Shown here piece after piece: positions 1-5,407 of a DNA stretch of 6,175 bases. The number at the start of each line of letters is the position of its first letter. Within the stretch, counting starts at the first letter, position 1. Source of the DNA: Spirochaetales bacterium (GTDB lineage: Bacteria; Spirochaetota; Spirochaetia; JABEVK01); the NCBI GenBank assembly GCA_013043995.1, contig JABEVL010000176.1, forward strand, positions 1 through 6,175, written 5' to 3'. A program made the position numbers and the translations under genes. Under the pieces are notes generated by a model. That model ran no database searches and had not been told where the DNA came from. It was given only the letters and a program-made list of their open reading frames with translations.

Positions 1-46
1 GCGTTATGCAGGGAACGGCGGCGCCTTACATCCAAGTTCACAGCCC

Positions 47-898
47 TTATTCTGAAACGGGTTTTGGGACAACTGTAATCTGATGAAGGTTTTTTCGGCG
101 AAAAAAGGTCGTCAGGACTGAGGGAATGAGGCACTCTGCCAAGGCCAGCAGTCGCCCCGACAACGTCGAGTAGTCCTTGGGTTTGCCTTTCGCGACGGAC
201 CTCAGGATCTGTTCGGCGGCACGAGCCTGCGACCAGTCAGCATGCCGTTCGTGGTGGACCAAAGCTCCTTGGGCGTTCAAAATGGTTTTTCCGGGGTCGT
301 TTTCGACAAAAGGAAGGTAAACAACGCCGCTTTTCAGGCCAGCGGGGTGCGATTCCACGGTAAGGCTTTCTGAAATCGAGGTCAGTGCGGCTTTGGCGGC
401 ACCGTATACGGACACCCCAGCAAAACCCCGCACGGCGCCTAAAGTCGAAACAAACCAGACGCGCCCGCCGCCCTCGCTGACAAGTTTCCAGCAGGCCCTG
501 GTGATCAAGAGGCTACCCAAAAGGTTATCTCGCAGCAAACGATCGATCACCTCGTAGCTTAGTTCTCCAAAACGTCCGCGCATCGACGTCCCCGCATTGT
601 TGATCAGAACGTCGAGCCGGCCAAAACGTTGCCATGCGGCGTCGGCGACCTTTGCGGCGGACTCTTTTGAAGTCAGATCGCCCGCCGCAAAACCCAGGCG
701 GTCTTCTCCAAAGTGAGTTGCAAGACGGGAATACGCCTCTTTTAAGCGTTCGTGATCACGGCCGTGCAGCATGACCCGTGCACCCAAATTGAGCAACAAC
801 TCGGCGGTCACGTAGCCCAAGCCCCGTGACGAGCCCGTGACAAGGACAACTTGACCCTGCCAAAACTTGGGGTAGCAACGGGCTAGCCGATGATGAAT
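47..898 (-). CDS. Short-chain dehydrogenase/reductase (SDR), probable ATT start
   Basis: Predicted NAD(P)-dependent oxidoreductase of the classical SDR family; the substrate is unknown. Numbering from the proposed ATT start at 898 (283 residues): Rossmann motif TGSSRGLG at 21-28 after a VVLV strand, NNAG at 100-103, and the active-site YGAAK at 165-169. The usual catalytic Ser, 13 residues before the Tyr, appears to be Thr152 (in VSTLG), with Ser151 next to it. The C-terminal part (FVENDPGKTI and a hydrophobic stretch near LIPSVLTTFF) is typical of long SDRs with a substrate lid, reminiscent of 3-ketosphinganine reductase or DHRS7-like enzymes, but this is only a resemblance. A TTG at 820 is the first conventional start codon, but it would cut through the glycine motif, so it is rejected. 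ATT at 898-896 sits 6 nt after GGAGG (909-905) inside the end of purU, overlapping it by 16 bp. Last gene of the minus-strand array. Family is sure; start is inferred. Confidence 0.88.
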   Translation of the reverse strand: MHHRLARCYPKFWQGQVVLVTGSSRGLGYVTAELLLNLGARVMLHGRDHERLKEAYSRLATHFGEDRLGFAAGDLTSKESAAKVADAAWQRFGRLDVLINNAGTSMRGRFGELSYEVIDRLLRDNLLGSLLITRACWKLVSEGGGRVWFVSTLGAVRGFAGVSVYGAAKAALTSISESLTVESHPAGLKSGVVYLPFVENDPGKTILNAQGALVHHERHADWSQARAAEQILRSVAKGKPKDYSTLSGRLLALAECLIPSVLTTFFRRKNLHQITVVPKPVSE

Positions 899-1734
899 GT
901 TCGGCCTCCATAGATAAAAACGCTTTTTTCCAAAAAGAGCCTCAAGGCTTCAAAAAGGACGCGTCGCTCCACATCTTGCCCCAACTGGGTGAATTGGGCG
1001 ATCGACAAAGAGTCATCCACGCGAACAACGTCTTGGCTGATGATGGGACCCTGATCAAGATCCTCATTGGCAAAGTGTGCCGTGGCTCCGATCATTTTCA
1101 CGCCTTTATGCCAAGCTTGATGATACGGTTTGGCTCCCATGAAGGCCGGAAGAAAACCGTGGTGGATATTGATCACCTTGAAGGCCCAACGTTTGGTGAA
1201 ATCTGGACTCAGAATCTGCATGTAGCGGGCAAGGACCACAACGTCAATTTTGTAGGCCTCGAGCAGGGCTTGAAGGTCGGCTTCGCAGGCCAGCCGTCCT
1301 TTCTGCGGATCGATCTTTTCGAAATTGATGCTGAACTGCTCGGCAACAGAGGCCAGATCGTTGTGATTGGAAATGATCACAGGAAAGTCGCAACGCAACT
1401 GGGCATCCTGGTGCTTCAGCAACAACTCATAGAGGCAGTGGCTCGTCTTGCTGACCAGAATGGCAACGCGCAATCTTTGCGCTCTGTCGTGAAGCTCCCA
1501 TTCCATCTTATGACGTTCCGCGATAGGCATAAACTCCTGGCGAAACCTTGCTGTTGTGAACTCGGGTTCTGCCATGAAAACGGCTTTCAGCATAAATAGG
1601 CTGACATCAACCGCAGTTTTCTGGCTCAAACTCAGGATATTGCCCCCAGAATGTGCGATACAACCCGTCACAGCGGCCAAAAGGCCTTTCTGGTCGGGGC
1701 AGGTAACGGTCAGGGCAAACTCAGAACTACTCAT
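883..1734 (-). CDS. purU: Formyltetrahydrofolate deformylase
   Basis: Hydrolyses 10-formyltetrahydrofolate to tetrahydrofolate and formate in the cytosol, balancing the one-carbon pool and supplying formate for purine synthesis. The 283 residues match the usual PurU length. An N-terminal ACT domain (about 6-80, FALTVTCPDQKGLLAAVTG) is the regulatory region; in the E. coli enzyme methionine activates and glycine inhibits. The formyltransferase-fold hydrolase domain follows (about 86-283), with SNHNDL at 122-127, VVLARYMQILS at 166-176, and the catalytic set Asn189 and His191 (NIHHGFLPAF) and Asp227 (LDQGPII). The common HHSFLPAF reads HHGFLPAF here (Ser to Gly). The family signature MGAKPYHQA is present. 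The ATG start gives a natural N-terminus but has no visible Shine-Dalgarno sequence (upstream bases CTGATCCC). It follows cdd by 55 bp. The stop TAG lies inside the proposed SDR start region. The long plus-strand frame over this gene is an antisense shadow. Confidence 0.97.
   Translation of the reverse strand: MSSSEFALTVTCPDQKGLLAAVTGCIAHSGGNILSLSQKTAVDVSLFMLKAVFMAEPEFTTARFRQEFMPIAERHKMEWELHDRAQRLRVAILVSKTSHCLYELLLKHQDAQLRCDFPVIISNHNDLASVAEQFSINFEKIDPQKGRLACEADLQALLEAYKIDVVVLARYMQILSPDFTKRWAFKVINIHHGFLPAFMGAKPYHQAWHKGVKMIGATAHFANEDLDQGPIISQDVVRVDDSLSIAQFTQLGQDVERRVLFEALRLFLEKSVFIYGGRTFIIG
905..909 (-). promoter_or_regulatory. Shine-Dalgarno GGAGG deciding the SDR start
   Basis: On the minus strand GGAGG (909-905) is followed by a 6-nt spacer and then ATT at 898-896, which is in frame with the SDR. 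An ATG at 911-909 overlaps this site but lies in a different frame. This is the only strong ribosome site near the 5' end of the SDR reading frame. The site lies inside the purU coding sequence, so translation could be coupled to purU termination at 885-883. Confidence 0.55.
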
Positions 1735-1757
1735 GGGATCAGACTAGGGCAAGAGCA

Positions 1758-1784
1758 GGTTTTTGACAAGTAAGTTGAAAAACC
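1758..1784. other. Imperfect hairpin in the cdd-purU gap
   Basis: GGTTTTT (1758-1764) pairs with AAAAACC (1778-1784), and inside these CAA (1767-1769) pairs with TTG (1775-1777), leaving a 2-nt bulge and a 5-nt loop. It lies just after the cdd stop and before purU. The stem is AU-rich and no U-tract follows in either direction, so it is not a standard intrinsic terminator. It could be an mRNA processing or stability element, or chance. Confidence 0.3.
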
Positions 1785-1789
1785 ATCTT

Positions 1790-2185
1790 TCAAAGAAGCT
1801 TAAAGGGATGCGGGAGAAGCTCATCGAGACGATAGCTGCGTTCAACACCGGCAAGATTAGCCAGGTGGACAGGAAAATCGGGTGGACAAAATTCCGCCAA
1901 AACTCCCAGACAAAAAGCGCAGGGAACCGCAGGCGGCTCGGCATCGGTCACTACGATAAGGAATTCAAAGTCTTGGTAGCCTTGCGAGACCGCAGAAAAA
2001 ACTGCCGACCGTTCCGCACAGACCGTACCGCCGTAACTCGCGTTCTCGACGTTGCAGCCGCCGATGCTCAAGTCAGAATTGCGAATCTTCAAAGCAGCAC
2101 CGACGGCAAAATGCGAATAAGGAGAGTAAGATCGTTGACGAGACAGGCAGGCTGCCTCCCAGGTTTTATGCATTTCAGGACTCAT
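1790..2185 (-). CDS. cdd: Cytidine deaminase, tetrameric type
   Basis: Zinc hydrolase converting cytidine and deoxycytidine to uridine and deoxyuridine in pyrimidine salvage. The 131 residues fit the small homotetrameric class. Motifs visible: SPYSHFAVGAAL (21-32), substrate-binding Asn45 and Glu47 in GCNVENASYGG, zinc ligand Cys56 and catalytic Glu58 in CAERSA, and zinc ligands Cys89 and Cys92. The second zinc motif is unusual: the family consensus PCGxCRQ reads PCAFCLG here, so Gly90, Arg93 and Gln94 are replaced by Ala, Leu and Gly while both cysteines remain. The ATG overlaps the end of the DUF1361 gene by 11 bp, and its ribosome site GGGGAG (2197-2192, 6-nt spacer) lies within that gene, which points to translational coupling. 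Family certain; full activity likely but not proven given the motif change. Confidence 0.95.
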   Translation of the reverse strand: MSPEMHKTWEAACLSRQRSYSPYSHFAVGAALKIRNSDLSIGGCNVENASYGGTVCAERSAVFSAVSQGYQDFEFLIVVTDAEPPAVPCAFCLGVLAEFCPPDFPVHLANLAGVERSYRLDELLPHPFKLL

Positions 2186-2885
2186 CGACGTCTCCCCAGT
2201 GCGAACGGTTTAAAAGATAAACGAAGAGGTAGCTGACTCCCAGAAAAAAAGCGATGCTGAGCGAAAAGAGCCAGGCGTCAGGCATAAAAAGGTTGTCAAG
2301 AACCGAATGCCACGTCGAATTGGGGTAAGTGAAGAGGCTCCAGCTGTTGAGCCGCAGGAATCTCCCCACAAAAACTCCGTATCCGGCAAAGATGCTCGAC
2401 ACGAAAACCAAAATCCACCCCCAGAGGCGGCCAAAAAAGCGTCTCCAGAGACGGTGCATGATCAGTAGGGACACTAAACCCAAAAAATGCCCTGAAAAGG
2501 CAAAAAGGGACCGAACGATCACGTCGTACCACAAAAGCATCGTTTCCATGCCCCGAGCGTTCGGGTTGTCGACAGGAAGTCCTCTTTGTATCAGGTGGAT
2601 GAAGTCGGTAAAGATGTACGAGGAATTGGGGAAAAAGATCAGCCAGGCGAGGCTAAGAAGAAAAAGCAAAGGAACGAGCAGGACGAACGGACCTTTTTTA
2701 GTTAAGACCTGCGCGAAACCCGCGATGACGAGCGGGACAAGGGCTAGAACAAGGTTCCAAATCAGAAAAGCGTGCGTCCAATGACCTGTAAAAAGGAACC
2801 GGACACCCACCATCGCCAAACACCCCAAAAGTCCCGTTCCCAACAATATGAAGGATTTTCCCAACCCAAAACGGGAGCGAACCAT
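2175..2885 (-). CDS. DUF1361 family integral membrane protein
   Basis: Inner-membrane protein of unknown function, 236 residues. About six hydrophobic segments can be read at roughly 10-32, 37-60, 66-86, 118-143, 154-174 and 203-226. Features I associate with DUF1361: the early WNLVLALVPL block (43-52), WLIFFPNSSYIFTDFIHL (81-98, the FLPNapYilTDl-type signature), a WYD motif (119-121), SGHFLGLVSL (131-140) and the late GRFLRLNSW (174-182). Short loops carry positive charges (KTK-like and RLWRRFFGR) and the C-terminus is acidic (GDVDES). The ATG at 2885 has no convincing Shine-Dalgarno sequence. It follows the FMN-binding gene by 50 bp and overlaps the start of cdd by 11 bp. No function can be assigned from the sequence; the operon gives only a weak hint. 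Confidence 0.85.
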   Translation of the reverse strand: MVRSRFGLGKSFILLGTGLLGCLAMVGVRFLFTGHWTHAFLIWNLVLALVPLVIAGFAQVLTKKGPFVLLVPLLFLLSLAWLIFFPNSSYIFTDFIHLIQRGLPVDNPNARGMETMLLWYDVIVRSLFAFSGHFLGLVSLLIMHRLWRRFFGRLWGWILVFVSSIFAGYGVFVGRFLRLNSWSLFTYPNSTWHSVLDNLFMPDAWLFSLSIAFFLGVSYLFVYLLNRSHWGDVDES

Positions 2886-2935
2886 GAGCCGGAGTTTCTA
2901 TTAAAGTGCTGAAAAAATCAAGCAATCCCGAAAAT

Positions 2936-3388
2936 TTAGTTCGGCTGGGGGATCGTCGACTCGGTGGTGTCGCCGTTGTAAGCCTTTTTAAAGGCGGCCC
3001 TCGCCAAGAGCTCAAAGTCAGAACTGGACTGAGTCGCGCCAGCTACAACGTCGACTTGGGGTTTTTGTAAGGCGAGAAGCTCCTTGACGAGCTCTTTGGT
3101 GTATTCCGCAGGACCAACTCCGACCTTAGATTTCATCGCTTGTTCGTACGAGGGATCTTCCGATTTCAGACTTCCATCTTGGGAACTGACGTAGTCAAAA
3201 ACAGCGGACTCGATGCGTCCCCCTTGAACAGTCATCTCTAAAAAAGCCTTGTAACCAAAAGAGTCCGGTTTATCGAACGCCACCTTGTAAACACCGTCTT
3301 GCAGAACCATCCCCAAAGCACTCAAGGAAGCCAGACCCAGAGCTAAACCAAGGGTGAGAACGAACAACATCACTCGTTTCAATTTCAT
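2936..3388 (-). CDS. Exported FMN-binding domain protein
   Basis: 150-residue secreted protein. The N-terminus (MKLKRVMLFVLTLGLALGLASLSALG) is a clear signal peptide with a basic start and a hydrophobic core. There is no cysteine lipobox, so it is probably periplasmic and not a lipoprotein; a cleavage site near LSA-LG or ALG-M is my guess. The mature part is an FMN_bind domain: DGVYKVAFDKPDSFGYKAFLEMTV (about 31-54), FDYVSSQDGSLKSED (64-78), and the flavinylation-type segment VDVVAGATQSS (112-122), in which Thr119 would carry FMN through a phosphoester bond made by ApbE. The common Dxx[S/T]GA[T/S] has Ala116 at the first S/T position. Related proteins are annotated as 'major membrane immunogen' in spirochaetes and others. 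Ribosome site GAGGGGG, about 8 nt before the ATG. First gene of the minus-strand array, with a strong promoter directly upstream. No apbE gene lies in the window. Confidence 0.85.
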   Translation of the reverse strand: MKLKRVMLFVLTLGLALGLASLSALGMVLQDGVYKVAFDKPDSFGYKAFLEMTVQGGRIESAVFDYVSSQDGSLKSEDPSYEQAMKSKVGVGPAEYTKELVKELLALQKPQVDVVAGATQSSSDFELLARAAFKKAYNGDTTESTIPQPN

Positions 3389-3423
3389 GAAGATTCCCCC
3401 TCACCTAGAGCAAGTTTTAGGTT

Positions 3424-3452
3424 ATTCTAGGCCCTGGATTCCTATTTGTCAA
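3424..3452 (-). promoter_or_regulatory. Sigma-70 promoter for the minus-strand operon
   Basis: On the minus strand a perfect -35 box TTGACA (3452-3447) is followed after exactly 17 bp by TAGAAT (3429-3424), one base off TATAAT. Transcription would start near 3417 and give a leader of about 28 nt before the ATG at 3388. It probably drives all five minus-strand genes, since no comparable promoter is seen in the short gaps between them. Confidence 0.8.
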
Positions 3453-3465
3453 ACTGGGGAGAACA

Positions 3466-5220
3466 ATGCTTAGAATTGACGCTTTTTTTCGGCAAACCCG
3501 TGCCAATCTCCAGCAGGGACTCGCCTTTTGGGGAGGTGAACTCCGCTCCCTGACCTCCCAGGAGATCCGAATTTTGGAGTCTCAGAACAACCTTTGCGAA
3601 AACTGGGGCCAGCTTCAAGTTTCAACGGACTTTACGCCCCTGCGCATCGCAGGCAACAGGTTTGAAGGCCGTGTCGTCCTTGGACGCTTAGAAACACCCT
3701 GCGGGCTTTTCCGTTCCACCCTTATCGAGGCTGAGGTCGGCCCAGGAACCACGATCGATCAAAACTCCTTTTTACGCCGTTGCTGGATCGAGGGTCCCTC
3801 GACGGTCTTGAACTCCCGTGTTGATTGTACCCAAGCCTCTAGTTTTGGTTTAGGACGAAAAATCTTGGTGGGTCCCGAAACGGGGGGCCGGTGGATTCCG
3901 ACCTCGGACGATTTAAGCCTTGAATCCGCGCAAGTCAAGGTGAACTCACCCCAGGCCTTGCAAGCCGCTGAGGACTTGGCCCAAAGTATCAAAAGTCCGT
4001 TCAGTTACGTCGGCCCCAACTGCTTTCTTGTCAACTTGGGCCAGGCGGACGGCGTTTTTCTGGCGGGCAACGTCGAAGTCAGGGGGTGCGCCCAGATCGA
4101 GAATTCTTTCGTGACGGCCGAGCCCGAAAATCCCGCTTGCTTGGGCGCAGGGGTCTGTCTGCGCTCGTGCCTCGTTCAAGCCGGGGTCCACCTTGACACC
4201 TTTGCCTTGGCGGAAAACTCGGTCTTTCTTGAATTTTCAGGTGGAAGCGATCATGTCCGCCTCAGCGAAAGCATGATCGGCCCGAACACCCACCTTTCAA
4301 GCGGCGAAGTTCACTCCTGTTTTCTGGGTCCCTTCGTGGGGATGCACCATCAAAGTCTTCTTATTTCGTGTTGGTGGCCGCAGGGGCGCGGGAACCTGGG
4401 TTACGGGGCTAACGTAGGGTCAAATCACACGTCTCGGGCTCCCGATCAAGAAATTCGTCCGGGAGAGGGAATGTTCTTTGGCCTGGACTGCGCCGTCAAA
4501 TTCCCTGCCGATTTTTCCGAATCTCCGTATTCTTTGGTGGCAACCGGGGTCGTGACGGAATCACAACGGATGGAGCTTCCTTTTTCACTCCTTTTAGAAG
4601 GATCGGGGAACCAGCAACCGGCCCCGGGCCTGACACGAGTGATCCCTGGATGGGTTTTGGCCGAGAATTTTTATATGGTCTGGAGAAATGAGACTAAATT
4701 TCAAAAAAGAAACCGCCTTAGCACTTCTTCTTGGGATCTCAGGGTGCTTCGACCTGAAATTGTGGATAAACTGTGGAAAGCCCGTGAGGCACTTGCGGAG
4801 CGTGCTGGAAAAGAGGTTTACACCCAGCAGGATATTTGCGTCATCGGCAGGAACTATTTATTGGAATCCGATCGCAAGAAAGCGGTACTAACTTATCATA
4901 ATTTCACACTTTACTCGGCCCTTCGATTTTTTGCAGAAAAAACTTACCGAATACGTGACTACGATCCGGCCTGGCTCCAAGGCTTGTTTCAGCGTTTAGG
5001 GCTCGACTTTTCTGACCGCATCGGGCTTTTAAAGGCTTTTCTCGCCCATGAAACGGCCCTTTGGGAGTCCGCACGGGCATCCAAACAAAAAGACGACCGT
5101 CGGGGTGCCCAAATTTTTGACGACTGGGAGCAATTCTGGCCGCGAGGCGCCGAGGATGAGGTGCTGTTGGCCAAGGAAAAAGAGCTTCAGGAGTGGAAAG
5201 TCCGCATCTTGGGAAACTAA
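3466..5220 (+). CDS. DUF4954 family protein with beta-helix-like core
   Basis: 584-residue protein of unknown function, probably cytosolic (no signal peptide or membrane segment). It matches the DUF4954 pattern as I know it: RSLTSQEIRILESQ then W and F positions (27-56), GNRFEGRVVLG (63-73), RSTLIEAEVGPGTTIDQNSFLRRCWI (83-108), FGLGRKILVGPETGGRWIP (127-145), and the strongly conserved GYGANVGSNHTSRAPDQEIRPGEGMFFGL (312-340). The residue pattern of about 60-120 and 180-345, with alternating hydrophobic, Gly and Asn positions, fits the left-handed parallel beta-helix of hexapeptide-repeat proteins such as nucleotidyl- and acyltransferases. The C-terminal part (about 400-584) is charged and mostly helical, ending in LLAKEKELQEWK. 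An acyltransferase or sugar-nucleotide role is only inferred from the fold. The ATG has GGGAG at 3457-3461. The gene faces away from the minus-strand operon and is followed by fba 187 bp later. Confidence 0.85.
   Translation: MLRIDAFFRQTRANLQQGLAFWGGELRSLTSQEIRILESQNNLCENWGQLQVSTDFTPLRIAGNRFEGRVVLGRLETPCGLFRSTLIEAEVGPGTTIDQNSFLRRCWIEGPSTVLNSRVDCTQASSFGLGRKILVGPETGGRWIPTSDDLSLESAQVKVNSPQALQAAEDLAQSIKSPFSYVGPNCFLVNLGQADGVFLAGNVEVRGCAQIENSFVTAEPENPACLGAGVCLRSCLVQAGVHLDTFALAENSVFLEFSGGSDHVRLSESMIGPNTHLSSGEVHSCFLGPFVGMHHQSLLISCWWPQGRGNLGYGANVGSNHTSRAPDQEIRPGEGMFFGLDCAVKFPADFSESPYSLVATGVVTESQRMELPFSLLLEGSGNQQPAPGLTRVIPGWVLAENFYMVWRNETKFQKRNRLSTSSWDLRVLRPEIVDKLWKAREALAERAGKEVYTQQDICVIGRNYLLESDRKKAVLTYHNFTLYSALRFFAEKTYRIRDYDPAWLQGLFQRLGLDFSDRIGLLKAFLAHETALWESARASKQKDDRRGAQIFDDWEQFWPRGAEDEVLLAKEKELQEWKVRILGN
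4761..4780 (+). promoter_or_regulatory. DnaA-box-like pair inside the DUF4954 gene
   Basis: TGTGGATAA at 4761-4769 is the exact reverse complement of the E. coli DnaA box TTATCCACA. TGTGGAAAG follows at 4772-4780, in the same orientation and 11 bp on. In the DUF4954 frame the pair encodes IVDKLWK, which is ordinary protein sequence, so coding constraint alone could produce it. The same 11-bp spacing recurs in the intergenic cluster about 460 bp downstream. Confidence 0.35.
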
Positions 5221-5233
5221 AGCCCAAGGACCT

Positions 5234-5307
5234 TGTGGAAAACCTGGGGAAAAGATGCCATCTCCTGTGTTCGAACATCGGGCATGCTGTGGATAACGTG
5301 GGGATAA
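5234..5307 (+). promoter_or_regulatory. Cluster of four DnaA-box-like 9-mers
   Basis: Four co-oriented sites lie between the DUF4954 gene and fba: TGTGGAAAA (5234-5242), TGGGGAAAA (5245-5253), TGTGGATAA (5288-5296) and TGGGGATAA (5299-5307). The third is a perfect DnaA box on the minus strand; the first corresponds to TTTTCCACA, a variant used by several bacteria. Within each pair the repeat is 11 bp, about one helical turn, and the pairs start 54 bp apart, about five turns. Such head-to-tail spacing suits cooperative DnaA binding. It could titrate DnaA, regulate fba, or belong to an origin. The function is inferred. Confidence 0.5.
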
Positions 5308-5364
5308 ACCCTAGGACGCCGCTTTTGATTTTCATGACTTGGGGTTTTCGTACCAGGGTCTTTT

Positions 5365-5373
5365 TGTTATGAT
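5365..5373 (+). promoter_or_regulatory. Extended -10 promoter for fba
   Basis: TGTTATGAT contains a TGn extension followed by TATGAT (one base off TATAAT). The -35 region 17 bp upstream (TTTTCG) is poor, as expected when an extended -10 is used. Transcription would start near 5380, giving a leader of about 28 nt before the fba ATG at 5408. The DnaA-like sites lie 58-131 bp upstream of this element. Confidence 0.55.
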
Positions 5374-5407
5374 GAGGCCAATATTTCTCATACAGTAAGG
5401 AGCAATC

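Noticed and set aside
1..78. Possible 3' end of a convergent plus-strand gene at the window edge
   Set aside because: Two plus frames are open from the edge (to stops at 53-55 and 76-78), but they are too short and unlike any known protein to choose or support. The GGCGCC palindrome here has no T-run, so it is not called a terminator.
820..820. TTG at 820 as the SDR start
   Set aside because: It would start inside the Rossmann glycine motif and remove the first beta strand, which is essential for cofactor binding.
976..1599. Long plus-strand open frame (207 codons) opposite purU
   Set aside because: It is antisense to a clear purU gene with all family motifs. Its translation shows no recognisable domain and no ribosome site decides its start.
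1763..2784. Plus-strand open frames opposite cdd and DUF1361
   Set aside because: Translations are rich in Arg and Lys and low in complexity, as expected for the reverse complement of these genes. No family is recognisable.
5221..5240. Hairpin just after the DUF4954 stop (CAAG-GAC-CTTG)
   Set aside because: The stem is only 4 bp with a 3-nt loop and is not followed by a T-tract, so it does not qualify as an intrinsic terminator.
4904..5335. Minus-strand open frame of 143 codons across the end of the DUF4954 gene
   Set aside because: It is antisense to the DUF4954 coding sequence, is rich in Arg, Pro and Ser, and has no ribosome site or known motif.
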